Of a stretch of 64,000 nucleotides of DNA, positions 1 to 14,239 are shown piece after piece; the first letter of the stretch is position 1, and each line of letters starts with the position of its first letter. Origin of the DNA: Phoebastria nigripes (Eukaryota; Chordata; Aves; Procellariiformes; Diomedeidae); assembly GCA_035582835.1 (NCBI GenBank), contig JAYKAV010000398.1, positions 1 to 64,000 on the forward strand, written 5' to 3'. A model generated the notes under the pieces. It ran no database searches. It saw only the letters and a program-made list of their open reading frames with translations, and was not told the origin of the DNA. The translations under genes and the position numbers were made by a program.

Positions 1-24
1 TTTTTTTTTTTTTTTTTTTTTTTT
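1..24. repeat. poly-T tract at window edge
   Basis: An uninterrupted run of 24 T opens the window and may extend further to the left. It could be a plain homopolymer or the complement of a retroposon A-tail. The window edge prevents a choice. Confidence 0.9.
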
Positions 25-3000
25 AAATGACTCACCTCTTCTTTTCTCACAATCTATGGCTTTAGCCTCCTTTTTTACACTGATGCCTCAGATTTGGGTG
101 CCTTTCACCTCAGGTGTGCTTAGGCATAGTTATTTTCCCAGACTTTTACATACTGTCTCAGCTAGGTATTTTCCTGCACTTTATGGTGGACCTACTTTTT
201 AAATAGAAATTTGTGATACATAAATACAAATGTTCAGTGCGAGTTGAACATGTTTAAGGCCTGGTCCCTTTTCACTTATTTCTCAGCCAGGTTAGGAAAA
301 AGCACTCCTCTCCTTCTTAGCAGCCATCCCTCTGGAGCTCTCTGGGAGGGATTACTCTTCATTTTTAAAGACTCCACCACCAGGCTGATGAATACAAAGC
401 AAATACACACTGTGAACTTGCAGTGAGCATTCAAGTTAGTGGTGTTAGTTGTCTTGTGGTTATGGGAGAGATTAACGTGCTAATCAGATCTGAAGGATAT
501 TTAGGTCCCTACCTAGCTTAGATGTTTTGGGGGGAAAAAAAAAAAAAAGAAAAAACCCCGTAAATATTCAGCTGTTGCTTTAGGCCTGAAAGACTTTTGG
601 TAGTCTTAATTTCTTTGCATCTGGGATCCTTTCTTGCCACATAGCACTGTAACTATTTCCTGACATTGTGGATATTGTGAGGATTATTTCATGAATACTA
701 CAAAAATATTGAAGCACAATGAAATGGGAGCAGTATAAATACCTAAAAGGATTAGAGACTGGTACAACCTCATTAATGAATCATGGTCAAGTAACTTCTG
801 TTCTTAAACTGGTGATGCCTTGGTTGCTAGCCCATTACTGTCACTGCTTTAAGTAATAAAATAATAGCATATGTCTTAAAAATCAATGCCAGGTAACAAG
901 GAAAAAATAGTAGTGCCTTGAAATACTGCAGTACAAACCTATTATGTACATGATTGGCTTTGACAGTTCTGTGGGTTCAGGAGAAAAGCTTGAAACTGTC
1001 TTCCTCTGCTAAATGTCTTTGGTGTTAGGCACTATACGCAGTGAGTGAGCAAAGATGAATTATGTGCCATGCTATTTTTTCTCTAAAAAATTCAAGCAGA
1101 GGAAGTGGACTTACGTTATCTGGTAAGCAGCTGCCTTTAAAAAATATTTTAAACTTTTCTTTATGAAGCTAGAGAAAACCCACTGATTCACTGGAAATTA
1201 AAAATAGACCTTAAAGAGAAATCTCTGCAGAAGAGGGTACCAACTTTTATTTGTTGTTGTTCAAATAATCTGAATGCTAAAAAACCCAAGATAATGTCTC
1301 TAAGCAAAATGCAAGATGAAAACAGAAGCTTATGTACCAGCGCAGAGCCAGCCTTCAGCACTATTCCCGGTATCTGCAATGAGCCATATTGGTGTAACCT
1401 TGAACTTTGATGAAATTCCAATCTGGATCTGAGCATCTGAGCAGTGCAGTTCAGGCCTATGTCTGATTTCAAATATGAAGAGCAATCTTCTGTGTATACC
1501 CTTTCTACCAGTTTTGTTGCTGTGTCTTTTTTTTTTTTTGCTTTCCTTCTTCCTTTTTCTTTGAACATGAACAAAAACCCAATCTTGATTTTCACCCATA
1601 GCTCTTGTTGCAACACTTTCTCAAGAATGCACAATTTGATTTGGATTTATTAAATATCCATGCTGCCCCAAGAAAAAAAAAGAAAAAAAAGTCTGATTGG
1701 GACAAGAAAACTTGCGGGCATGGTTTGAAGGCAGATAAAAGTTCTCATGCTAAAGTTGAAATATATTTTGGAAGCATGAAAAAGGAATAATATATATCTA
1801 AGTACTTGAAATTTCTTTGTATTAATTTAAAACATGCTAGATCCATCCTAAATATATATATTAGTCTCTCTAAAAATACTATGAGTGCTTTATTTCTATC
1901 ATAAGCAGACTGAGGAGGAAGACATGAGGACCACAAGGAATCAGGGATATATTGTCTTAGTACAGAGGAACAAAGCAAACAAAGAATATCTAATTTATAA
2001 AAACATGAACTACATTTTCTTCAGGAAAACCAAGCATAATCTACAAATTCATATAGTTTTCAGCTATGCCAGTAAGCATATATTTGCCTTCTGAAATGTT
2101 GTAAGACACTCTTAGACAAAAGCCACAATGTGAAAACTAAGAAATAAAGACTATGAGAAAAGTAGTATTGAGAGGTTTTGAAAATGGCATCTGTTTATCC
2201 AAATGAGAACACAGTATGCGAGTGTTCATATATCATTAATAGAAACTGAAACACCTGGCGAACAAAAACCAACTTGAGGTATGCACAGTTAGTTACAGAC
2301 ACTGAAATTACTTCTTAAAGTAACATAATACAACAAGCATTGTAGAGACTACAAAATGAACAGTATGCCAAAAATGATGAGAGTAAATTTGAGGAGCAAT
2401 AGCTATTGGCAGCTGAAGACAAATACAGACAAGATTTATGTATATGCAAACCTTATTTTGGAAGGTCATGTTAGATGTCAGTATGTCAAAAATGACAAAA
2501 GCGCAGGCCTGAATTTGCCAAAGGCAGACCATTTAATTTTAGGGAGTAAGACTATAGGGTATGGTATTCCAACACTGTGGATCTTTAAGGATTAATCTTG
2601 CACAATCTTTTTGCACAGTTTTCCTTCAATAAAGCTATTAGCAGAATACTGGCAAAAACCTGGAAATTCATTTTTCTATATAGTAAAACATATAGCTTTG
2701 AGGAACAGACATTTCCTTTTGCAGCTCATCCGCAATGTGGGGCATTTTAAATAAGAACCAAAAAAGTGAACAGGGAAAAACATCCAGATATGGCTGAAAT
2801 TAAACCTTGGATAAACAGAGTTTCAGATGTCATTATTAATGATGGGGGAAAAAAAGTCAGAATCAAGCCTGGAATCTGAACCATCCACTAAATGTAATTT
2901 AAGCGTATCACAATCCAGATTTGCCATAAATAGCATCTTTGCTGACCAATACCTTTAAGAAAGACGTGTTCACAGGCTTTTGGGTTTTTTACATCAGACT

Positions 3001-6000
3001 AAGAATATAATTGAGCAATTTAATGAAAAAAACTTCTGCTAAATCAATAAAAAATGTATGCAGGCACATTTCCTCTCTTCATTGCAAAGTGAATTTGATT
3101 GATGACTTTTGGTTTAGTAGAGAGAAGTGAGTGTTACATTAGCAAGCTTCTTACAAAGAAAAGAAATCCAAATTGAAAAAAAATCATACTAGTTTAGATT
3201 CTCTTGAGTAACTTTGAAAATCTAAAAGGGGAAATTGTGTCAGTAGTTACAGATAAAAAATTTCTTTTGTTTGTGGTTAGCAATGACCTTAGCATAGTGC
3301 CAATATATTGAAGCAAAAGTCTTAGATGAAAAATGCATTAGAAAATACATAGATAAAGAAATTAACTGTCTTAACGTTTCAGAAAAATCAGATTTGATTC
3401 CACAGGGAACACATTGTTTAAAAGAATTCAATTTGTTTAGATCTGTGCTGACTTCAGCAGAACTTGATTTGAAAGGGAAATTAGCATTCTGAGTACAAAG
3501 GAGATAAGTAGGAGGTGGATGAAAATGAAAGAAATTATCCAAATCAGGAAATGAATTAGAAAATGAGCCATTAATTATTTCCTATCTGGTAGAAAATCAG
3601 TAGTTATAGTGTCACCTGCAAGAATAATGCATGAGGGGAACTAGATCTAGCAAATATGTCTTCCAGATAGTCCTATTTCAAATTGGGCTTGTGAGACGTA
3701 CTTCCTCTTTGATGCATATGTGTTATCTCCCCTTAGTTCTAACAGAAAATACACATTTGCAGCAAGGGAAGAATGTAAATATGAGTACAAATATGAAGCT
3801 TCTTAAATGTCAGAAGGTCCAGAGAAGGAAACTGATGTCAACTGCTCTCAGTGCCCTTTGTGCCCTTTGCTCTTGACCCCACTGGGAGGGCAAGTGAAAA
3901 AGGAACTGAGGACAAATCCCAACTTGTGTTGTATATATCTGTGAGAAAATTAGTATCACTTGATATTATTTATAATGCATTTCCCTTTTCTTTTAAATTT
4001 ATCTCAGTGTTTCTTTAGCTTTTAAATTTACAACTTTAGTGTTCAATTATGTTGTCTGTATTCATGTTTCAACACATGCATCCACAGAACGTAAAATAGT
4101 TGCCCTAGAAAGCACAGCTGAATGTAAACCTTTTATTTATTTATTTAGGCATTGTACCAAACAAAAAACACAGTTTTTGATTTTAATAGTTGACATTTAA
4201 CATGTAATTTATCAGGCTGCAGTTACCTGTGAGTACCCAGGAGTAATCACAGAATTAATTTCTTTTGATTTTTTTAACTTTAAAAAAAAAAACTGTGTAA
4301 ACATAGTGCTTCCTTGTAAAGGAAGATATTGAAACTTTCATAGAGTTTTGAGACTGCCTCTCCCTCCTTTTAGTGACCCAAGGACAACAGTAGAGCCACT
4401 ACTTTGTAGGACTGCAAAACTACAGGTTCTCTCATATCTCCTTACCTCAATAATGAGTGACATCATTGGAAATTTTTTCCCTATACAAGCATAGCCAACT
4501 TTCTTGCTGCTGGAAAAACTGATACTAGCTTAGTATTTGAGGATATAAATAATCTGATAAGGTCTAATAAAACCATGAAGACGTCTGAGGTACTGTGTAA
4601 ACCATGATTGTCTTCAATGCTTTATTTTGACTGGAAATAAGGTTATTAAATATCTAATTATGTATTAAAAATCCAATAGCATACTTGATTTGTTATTGAA
4701 GCAATGCTACTTGGGAATAGAATTTAAGACATTGCAGTACTGTTTAGGAACAGATGCAGCCATGAGTAATGCCCAGGACATTAGTGAAAGATAATGTAGT
4801 GGCATTTCACAAGGCATATACTTCTACAGCATACCAGTGAAATCTTGCCACATTTCAAGTTGTAGAGAGATTTGCTATAGATTTTAATGGAGTTAGGATT
4901 TCAGTCGATGCTCTTAAAACATGAAAAAAGACCGAGTGTTCTTGAACTCAAAAGTCAGTAGAAAAGACAAAGAATCAGAGGGTAAGAAAACATTTTTTAT
5001 CTTGCCAATATTTAATGCAAGGTAATTGGCTTTCACCCATGAGAAACTGAGCAGTAGGTAGACAGAAAGAGATCTGTGGAGAGAAGGAGGAAATAAATTT
5101 AATGAGGTGTGCAACTAAAGAAATGGTATTGTAGGTCATGAACACAAACATGTGTTCCAAAATAGCAAGCATAAAAAGAAAAGTGTAAAGGAGCTGAAAA
5201 AAGGGCACGTGGACATACTTATTCTCCGAAAGAAACTGTGAGAAAGTATGATCATCATTTCATGGAACTTGTAAGTATCAGTTATTCACTACCCTGCTAT
5301 GTTAAGAGGAGACTTACTGCGGTGCAAGAGGTACAGAAACTAAAAAAGAAAAGCATCATTCATATTGCAAGAAAGGTACTCTGTTTTGAAATTTTAAGGC
5401 TTTGGAGTTTAATTAGAAAGAAAATAACTTGGACAGTTAAACACAGACTCCTTATACCAAAGTGCAAAGAAATTATGAATGGAAGTATGACTCACTTTTG
5501 AGCGTAACTGTTAAATGTGGAAGGCCAAGGAGAGGAGTAAAACCTTCAGATGTTGCCACAAACAAACCATTAGCAGTCCATAGTTGTAGCCCAGAACGAA
5601 CTAAGTGAAAATTAGATTGGAAAGATGTGTTAACAGAATGCCAGATGAAAAAAACCGAAGTAATTGAGGACTTAGAGCCCATTTCAGAATGCTACCAAAA
5701 ATCTGGACAAGATGATCATACTGGTAACTAAACACAAAGAAAACAATAAGAAATGCATTTAAGAAATATTTTAACTGCACAAAGATGATTAATCTAAGCA
5801 GAAAAAAGAATTTTTCAGAACAGTGATGAAAAGGAATCGAAGGACAGCTGAAAGTAGCCCCACACCTTCACAGCACCAAGGAGGCCTTGCGCTGTCCAGG
5901 CATGGCTGCAAAAACTCTTTTATGGGAGGAGTAAAATACTGCAGGGAAATTGGAGTAGATGATTACATCAGCAGCCACATCACAAAACTGGCCAGGTTCG

Positions 6001-6065
6001 AGAGAAAACCTCCTACTATCAGCCTGTTCAGGTCTTCAAACTAAAGCTTAAATTGTTCATAGCCC
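25..6065. other. AT-rich non-coding DNA, no recognised gene
   Basis: I see no recognisable gene or interspersed repeat here. The only open frames are short (60-150 codons), overlap on opposite strands and have no family signature. The 148-codon minus frame at 1188-1634 runs through an A/T tract that gives a lysine-rich stretch, as chance frames in AT-rich DNA do. A14 and A6 tracts lie at 535-555. Intron or intergenic sequence is the simplest reading. Confidence 0.6.
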
Positions 6066-6672
6066 TGAATCAGTCATTGAGGTCAAAAGAGACCTCTGAA
6101 GTTGTCTAGTCCAGCTCCCCTGCTCAAAGCAGGGCCAACCACAGTAAGTTGCTCAGGGCCATGTCCATTTGGGTTGTGAGCATCTCCAAGAACTCCACAA
6201 CCTCTGGGCAACCTATTCTACTGCTGGATCGTCCTTACAGTAAAAAAGATTCTTCTCATATTTAAGTGGAATTTCTTGTATTTTAATTTGTGCCCATTGC
6301 CTCTTGCCCTATCAGGGAACACCACTGAGAAGAGTCTGGCTCCCTCTTCCTTACTTCCTCACTTCAGGTATTTACACACACTGTTATTGTACCCCTTCCA
6401 GAGTCTCCTTTTCTCCAGTCCCAGCTCTCTCAGCTTCTCCTAGTTTGACTGATGCTCCTGTCCCTTAATCATTTTTATGGCCCTTTTCTGGACTTGCTCC
6501 AATGTGTCCACATCTTTCTTGTGCTGGGGAGACCAGAACTGGACCCAGTACTCCAGATGTGTCTCACAAGTGCTGAGCAGAGGAGAAGGTCACCTCCTTT
6601 GACCTGCTGGCAACACTCTTTTAAATGCAGCCCAGGATGCTGCTGGCTGCCTTTGCCATGAGGACGAAGATT
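6066..6672 (-). mobile_element. CR1 LINE 3' fragment
   Basis: This is the 3' part of a CR1 non-LTR retrotransposon in antisense. Its 3' end is on the left, where the sequence reads CATTGAGGTC...GAGACCTCTG, the diverged form of the usual CR1 end. Reading right to left, it covers the C-terminal part of ORF2 and the 3' UTR, including the complement of the LGLEKRRL region. It stops on the right near 6672, so the element is strongly 5' truncated. Many substitutions and small gaps compared with the copy at 48.9 kb suggest an old insertion. The frame at 6452-6661 is an antisense shadow and not a gene. Confidence 0.85.
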
Positions 6673-7486
6673 CTTACTTTATGGGCAAGCTCAGAGCTTG
6701 GGTTTTATCATGGTCATGTTTTCAAGATTTTTCTTCAGAATGATGAATGATAACAAACAATTTTAAAAAAAGAAAATTCTAATTAATCTACAATGAAATA
6801 ACTCTGTGAGTTTCGACCCAAAGCATGGGTACTAGATGACCAGAATTTTAATCCATTGTTGATGAAATGGATGTCTTAGAAACACTGTCCACAAATGTTA
6901 GCCTTCCCCATCGCTCCCTGATCTTAAATTTAAAAAGTAATTTCATCCTGAAACCACAAGACTTTCTGCCATTGATTTAAAAAAAATCTATGATAATAAT
7001 TGTAATTTTCCTAGAAAAGCCTATTGACCAAATATACACTGCTTACAATTTCAAATATTCCTGAAAACTGAAAGCATATTTTTAACTTTTTTTATAGGGT
7101 ATCTTCCTCCATCTACAAAATTAATATGGAATCTCAGACTGTTACTGGAAAACAGATGATGATTTGTATTTTTTTCTTTCAATGGATGAAAAAGTGACTC
7201 ATTTCGAATCATATGATGCTCATCTAGTCTGATAAAGAGCAAGTAAAAAAAGTATTATATCCTTTAGTATTTTTTTCCATAGTCATAAAGTTGAAGGTAC
7301 TCTTAAACTTGGTGATTTCTTTGAAACCTACTTAAAATTTGTTTTTATTAATCTGTCTCGCTATTGCATTGATATTCTAATGTTCTTTAAAATTCACAAG
7401 ATGTTTAATCAATTACCAGAAATGGAGATAGAAATTCAGATTAAATTTAGGCATGCTCAATGTTGAGCAGAAAAAGTTCATGTTGA

Positions 7487-7520
7487 GAATGATCTTAAGA
7501 GTAGAATGATCTTAAGAGTA
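7487..7520. repeat. 17-bp perfect tandem duplication
   Basis: The unit GAATGATCTTAAGAGTA occurs twice without a mismatch or spacer. A replication-slippage duplication is the likely origin. The absence of differences suggests it is recent relative to the surrounding sequence. Confidence 0.9.
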
Positions 7521-8325
7521 GTGAAAGATTCTGCTCTGAGCTGGAAGTCTAAGAAAGGTAAATAACTTGCTTAGATTTGTATCACTACAGAAAACATAAA
7601 ACTCGGATTTTTCAAGAAGTAATTTTGATTCAAGTATTGAGCCCAAAGATAGATCCTTGATAGGTTTGGCCTACTCCCACATCTAAACAGACTGGGCAGT
7701 GTCATGTTTTGTTCTTTTTTTCCATCGTACACTAAAAGAATTATTTGAATTAGACATGCTCCTGTTTTGATCTATATTTTGTAAGAAACCCCTCATCAGT
7801 TCCTCACAATAAACATAAATGACTACTTTTTTCTCCCCTTTTTCCTCTCAAAGTCATATCATATTTGACAAGTAGATTATCAGCAATATTTGAGCTCTGT
7901 TCCTCAAGATGATGGAAAGAATATTCAGGATTTCTACCCATGCAACTAATGCCTTTGTACTTATTCCTGAAAGACTTCCATGACTAAATGATCTGAAAGA
8001 TTATACTCATGCTATACAGATGCCAAACACCTGCAACTTTTTCTGATTTAAATGAAAAATTATGCTTAATTTTAAAAATGTTTCAGAGTTAAAAAAACAA
8101 CTTTAAAATACATTAGTATGTGTAAATTAGTCTTTTTAGAATGCATACTGATGTACAAATTGACTGCTGGCTTGAAGACATTTGATTTAAAAAGTATCCC
8201 GCTGTGTTTTCAATTCTTCCTATATTTAATACATTGGTCTGATTTGTGTGGTGTACTAATTTGAAATCCAGACAGCTAGAAAGGTAAGTACTGATCAACT
8301 TTATAAATTAGATTGATACAATTTT

Positions 8326-8349
8326 GGGGGGGGGGGGGGGAAGAGGGGG
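8326..8349 (+). repeat. G15 run plus G5, possible G-quadruplex
   Basis: Fifteen consecutive G are followed by AAGA and five more G. The run alone can supply three or more G-tracts, so a four-stranded structure is possible on the plus strand. No gene is visible nearby to suggest a role. Confidence 0.8.
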
Positions 8350-10360
8350 AAGTGAAGTACTACTGATACATGAAAATTTTAATTCTCTACTTTCATATTC
8401 TGGTCTTCTAGAACAACCTGATAAGTAACAAACTAAATCTGCATGAATACCATGGGGTAACATAAAAAAAAGGAATTAATAATTATTTGAGGAAAAAAAC
8501 CTGAATTGTGACTTTTTAAATGATATCGTCTTGAAAGCATATGTCTTTCCACTGTTCTGTCAGAAATTTGTATCACACAGCAGATCAAGAGGGTACACAC
8601 AACCACTACCACTCAATGGTTTTGTCAGGACACAATGGTTCCACAGCCATTCTGTCATTCCAGCGCTTGGGAGTCCAGACAAAAGCAAATAGGAAAAATA
8701 CTAAATTTGTATGTCTTAGTACACAAATATGAAGATAACACTTGTAATCAAAGTCAATGTTTTTAGTTTGAGGAAACAGAGTTTTTAGCCCTCTGAATGG
8801 ATTCTGATCACGTTTTGTCTCAGCAAGATGTACTAATTATGCATTTTACAGCCATCCATTGGAGTTAGGTGAGAATTTTGCTAAATAGCTACTTTTACTT
8901 CCAACTCCTGCCTTCCAAACAGCTTGCAAAGGCATGTGATGCTGCTAGACATCCTCTTTTGAACAGCTCCAAGGCAAAGGTTATATCTGCCACATCAAAC
9001 TTGCTGTCATCTCTGGAGCGCTCAGCAGTTTAGGCTTTTCATGTATTTATTTTTTCAGGCTCTGCTATTGCTGCACTCCATGCCTCTCTGTGTCTGCAGA
9101 GCAGTGACTGTACCCTGGGGTTCAGCCAGCTTTATACTGCTGAACCTCTGCCTGCCTCCTTTCTGAGGACAAATGTATTATGAATGCTTAAAACTTGTCT
9201 TGCCTCCAGTTTCTATTCCATATTCCTTTTCCGCAACGCTTGAGCGAAGAATGTGAGAAACTCTTTCAGTATCTGTTTGGGAAAATAGGTTACTGCTTCT
9301 CTCTTCAGCTCCACCATCGTATCAGTGAACATCAACACATTTATCAATCAATTCTGGTGCCAGTACTGTCCCACCAAAAAACAGACATACTGTGAGAAGT
9401 CTGATCCAAGTTAAGTGAACCAAGAAAAGGATACACTCTATCTCAAAATCACATAATAAACACAAAAGGCTTTGAAAAACCCTTTATTTTACTGAAAATA
9501 GGGCATACATACACATGACTAAAAGCATGTTTCCAAAGAGTCACAACTGCTGATAGTTTGCTTTGGACATTCCTCTACTTTGCTAAGCTTCTGAAGTAGC
9601 AAGTTCTATGGGAGAGTATTAAGTGAAGGATGTTTCCTGTGTGCACAGTCACAAAAAATGAATTCAAAAGTAAAAATGTTCAACCTTTACTTCAATTCAG
9701 AGAGACAGGATAACTTTCACTGACACATTAAAGCAATTTATTCTGAATAGGTCGCACAAGTCTACATTTAGTATTATTTCCAGAACATGTTGCACTGTGT
9801 TAATCAAATACCTAAGTCAGATTTTTATTGAATGGGCTTTGCTGCACACTCTGTACCAAACCCATTTCTACAGCTGAGGTATTTTTTGCTTACTGAAAAG
9901 TACATGATGAAAGTTAACAGTATCAAATGAGATGTTCAATATATGGCAAGTGGGCAAATGTGACTGCGTGTTACTCTCAAATTCCTGTTTGCTATTATGG
10001 TCTGTTTCCATCTGTATATCTAAGACTGTTTTTTCCTTCATTTTTCATCGCATTCCTGAGTTGAGATTACTGAGAGTGAAGGCAGCCCCTCCACCTTCAA
10101 TATGTCAATTGTAAAACATTATGAACACAAACAGATTTTACCTGGTAAGAAGAGAGGAATAAGATGGATTTCTCTTCCTAAGATGGGCTTCCCCAATTTC
10201 TTGGGGGGCTATAGGTTAAAGAACTAGGAGCAAATTAAAAAGTTCAGAAGCTCATACCAGAAAAGTACAAATCCTTAAATATTGAACAGAGAGAATCACC
10301 ATGATAATGAAATATTTACCAGGAGAAAGGAAAAGAAAATGACACTCTGTGGTATAAAAG

Positions 10361-10400
10361 TCTTTTTTTTTTTTTTTTCCTTCTTCTTTTCTTTCTTTTC
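10361..10400. repeat. pyrimidine tract (T16 then TTC/TTTC)
   Basis: T16 (10363-10378) is followed by irregular CTT and CTTT units. An open frame at 10282-10578 crosses it and owes its phenylalanine run to it, so I do not call that frame a gene. Confidence 0.85.
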
Positions 10401-11046
10401 ATATTTGGAATTAACAATAAAGGAGAAAAAAAATGGCTGTAAACAGATAAAGCTCAGCAGATTTAACCAAAATCACTTTCAGAATGGAGAAACCTACTAT
10501 ACTTTTGTTAAGGAAATGGTGGTTTGGGAAATGAATGTGTGTGCTGTGTCAAGACCATTGTGTTCTTGTTTACCTTGAAGTAATGACTGATGGAATTGTG
10601 GAGTCCATGATTTCCACAATTCAGTAACCTGAAGAGGTCCTATGTATCAGAGAGAGAGGATGCCTAGGAGGTGGGACATGAAAGTGTAACTGTGATGTTT
10701 CTGACGGTTAATATTTAATACGGTGGCCAAGAAAAGCTGGACCAGGAAACCTCAATTTTAATGAATATGTGATAGCCCAGGAAATGAAGTTATAATAGCC
10801 CAGAAAATGTTCCAGAAAAGATCAATTTAAAAAGCCACCCTATTAGCTGACTTAGCATTCTGGACCTATGTATCTCACATTTTTCAGGCAGCTATGACTA
10901 TTGATTCTATATATGTTCCTGAGGGAGAAGTTGAATTTAGTCCAGAATCACTAGAAGTACAGAATGAGTGTATAACATCAAAATCTTAAACATGTTTGTA
11001 CAATCATTCTTATAAACACTAATTTTGTTCTGAGAATCTGTACTTT

Positions 11047-11084
11047 TCTCTCTCTCTCTCTCTTTTTTTTTTTTTTTTTTTTTT
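11047..11084. repeat. (TC)8 microsatellite followed by T22
   Basis: Eight TC units run directly into 22 T, making a 38-base pure pyrimidine block. It is a simple repeat, probably length-polymorphic. The lysine-rich minus frame at 10937-11149 is a product of it. Confidence 0.9.
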
Positions 11085-14000
11085 CCTGTCTTGGAAGAGT
11101 GAAGGGGAGTTTCTTCATTCTCCTTGATACAGGAGAACACTCTTTTCAAAGATCAAGTAACTCTTCCTTTTCAGGCTGGAGTACCCCAGCACTGCTTTGG
11201 TGTTCTTCATTCTCTCAGAGAAGCCCTTAGGAAAATCTCCAAAAGCTCAATTTTTTCTTAAACAACAAAAACAACAAAACCCACAGTCTTTTTCTTAAAA
11301 AACCATATCTAATTCTCAAATTCTGGATCCTGAAGCTACTGTTACCTTTGAGGATATGTACAAGTTCTATAGTGCCTGGTCCTTTAACAATTTAACTCAA
11401 GAGAGGAATGCCAGCAGCACTCTGCCTTCTCTGTCTGTTATTTTAAGAGAGAATCGTTTATACCCTCAAGGTCTTTTCATTACTGACTCTCTGCTATACC
11501 CTCTGCCTGTAGTAAATAGTGCAAAAATTACCTGACAAAAATATGTGAACAATGCTCATCCAATGACGCCTTTTTAAAGGAACTTTAAAAAACAGTAAGT
11601 CTTACTATCCTAACCACACCGTTCAAAGTGTAGAACTGACTGGTTTGCAAAATTATTCTCAGTTTTCAGAGTATCTTTCCTTGCTGTGATTTTTCACCTC
11701 TCCTTCTTTCCTCATACCACCCACAGAAACACATATTTTTTCAAGAGTTCTTGTCAATATTGTCAGTGTTACGTACATGTCACATATTCTTCAGAAAATA
11801 AAGATCCTTTTTTTCCTCAATACTTTTGGGACATTTGCCACTGAAACACATTAAAATGCATTCACCTTTTTCCTATAAGAATAAAATGCTGCAGTGTGAG
11901 TTTGTGCATTGTTACTGTCTCATCTCTGCCTCAGTTTTCTTCTCTGAAAAACTAGCATAATGTTATTGCCTTATACATAAAGCACAGGGCAAACATTTAA
12001 CAGGGCTCAATTCTAAGGCTGCTATTCTGATCCAATTTTAAGATGAACTCTCTATGGACAGAAATTTTTTCCTGAGAATGTAGGAGATACTGAGTAAGTA
12101 ATTTCTGAGATACACAACCACAGAAATAGTTCCGTTATTCTTGCAAGTATGTTATTATTCCTGTGCTTCCCAATCTGAGTATCATGCGGTTCTTTCATAT
12201 CACATTTGAAGCAGCGTCTGTCTAACCATAATCAAATGATTGTAAACTGCCATTATTGTAATAGTATACATGATTCTCATCATCTCAATAGCACAAATAA
12301 ATCTTCATTTTCTTTCTGATTAATTTTTCCCCTTCGTTGTATAAATTGCAGGTAGAGAGTTCTTTCATTATTCTGTAATTAACTGGTCTTTCTCCCTCAG
12401 TCTCTTACCCCAGTAAAAACTGGTATCTTCCTAATGTCTGAAGGTATGGAAAAACAATATTTTTCTAACCTTTATTTCTAACATGTTTCAATATTTTCAA
12501 TAACCCTTAAAAGACAGAGTTCAAAAGAGAAAGTCGTCTGCTTTTTGTAAGAGGTGAAGAAATAATTTTTTTTCTCTTCTCTGTTAATATGTTTAGACAC
12601 TCAATACTTCTGTGGCTTCCTTTGATTTCAGAAATAGGATTTTCTTAAACTGTAGAGTGGAGAATATGAATCCTTTCAGATGAAGTCTTTTTCACGATCT
12701 GCAGATCTGAATAAAAAGTTTGTGCCTCTAAAAAGTTCTTTTAAGGAGACATAAATTTATCCAGATTAAGTACCACTACTAAAAGATGTAATTTTACATT
12801 CAAAATCTTATTTTAGAATGTGCCTATTTCAAATAAGTTACTCACAGAATAAAATTCTTGTACAAACATTTCACTTTTTCTACCAGATTATGACAAGTAA
12901 ACAAAAATGTCCCTATAGTGTAAATGTAAATTCTTCTCACCAATGTATTATTAGGGTAAAGCCAGAAAAAAATATAGGGAATAGAGAGCTTAGAACAAGA
13001 CACTGGGAAGATGGGGACCTGGAGACCTCTAAACTACTACATGAAAGGTAGCAAAGCACATGCTATTTCATCTTAAAAAGTAAACTGAGTATTTTTCTGG
13101 GGTACACTAGACTATTTTAGTGTTTAAGGTGTTTGCAAAATTCAAACTGCAGTGGCAATGCATGAAGAGAAACTGGGAAAAAGCCTCCTGCTTAGTTTGT
13201 AGGTACTCTATGGTAATTGTAACATGATGGTAGGGTAGGGGACTGTTAAAGGATGTAATCTAAAAAAAACCCAAAACTTTGAATGTTGGTCTGTGTGTGC
13301 TTTATGTCATTAGCAATATGACATGCATCTAAAGTAAATGACCCAAAGGGCAAAATAATTCTTGCAGTAAAGGACAACAAGGAAAAGAAGTTTTGACTAC
13401 CCTAAACTGAGCCGAGAAAAAGCTGATCTAATGACACCGGCATAAAAATGATTGTATGAACACTGGAGCATGAAAGCCAGTACAAGATTTTCAGTGGTAC
13501 TGAGCTGCTATTTTTGTCCAACCTATAAAGAGATAATACCATGAATTGTGATTAGTACGACAAATGTTTCTGCTACCTTTGCACTCATAGTAAATAGCTA
13601 CAGAGTCCCTTCTCTGCTGAGCTTTCTTTAATAAGTTTAAATAGTGGAAATACTTTGAGAAATTACCTTGAAAGATGCAGTTCTCTTTTAAGAGAGATAG
13701 CCAAGTGAAATGGTGGTATATATAATATATTATTAGAAGTATTCAACCCTGGCCTACACAGGGTCTCAAGGAAATAGGTATTTTCATAAAGAGATCAACA
13801 AGTCCCCATTTTATTTCAATACTTCTCAAGATCCTGGAGGGAATTCTGAAAGTTAGAAAACACGCACATTACATCCAATACTTACACTGTAAGAAGCTGC
13901 AGGTAGAATTCCTTTACCTAAAGTATATCCATATAAAAACAGATGCCAGAATTACTTAAATATAAAAAAGGTAAAAATCATACATCTTCCCCTCCCAAAC

Positions 14001-14239
14001 CCCAAGTAATAAGTATACTTCCCAGTAAATGAACTTCAAAATAGAATGAGAAGTGAGGTTTGTCTGTGGAAGGAAGAAAATTGATTTGTGACAGCTATTT
14101 ATCCTCACCTATTTTGTTTCACTTTTTGGAGATTCTCGCTGTAGAAGAAGTCAGAATCTTTGGCTTTACATTGTAAAATAATCCTGTGTGCAGCTACAGA
14201 CCTAGCAAACGTATCAGTAAATACCTAACAGTGTCCTGA

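Larger units (their letters stand above)
6673..14239. other. AT-rich non-coding DNA with simple-sequence tracts
   Basis: No recognised exon, LINE or LTR. The stretch holds a perfect 17-bp tandem duplication (7487-7520), a G15 run (8326-8340) and pyrimidine tracts at 10361-10400 and 11047-11084. A mildly GC-richer patch at about 8900-9170 has no feature I can name. Open frames are all under 100 codons and look random. Confidence 0.6.
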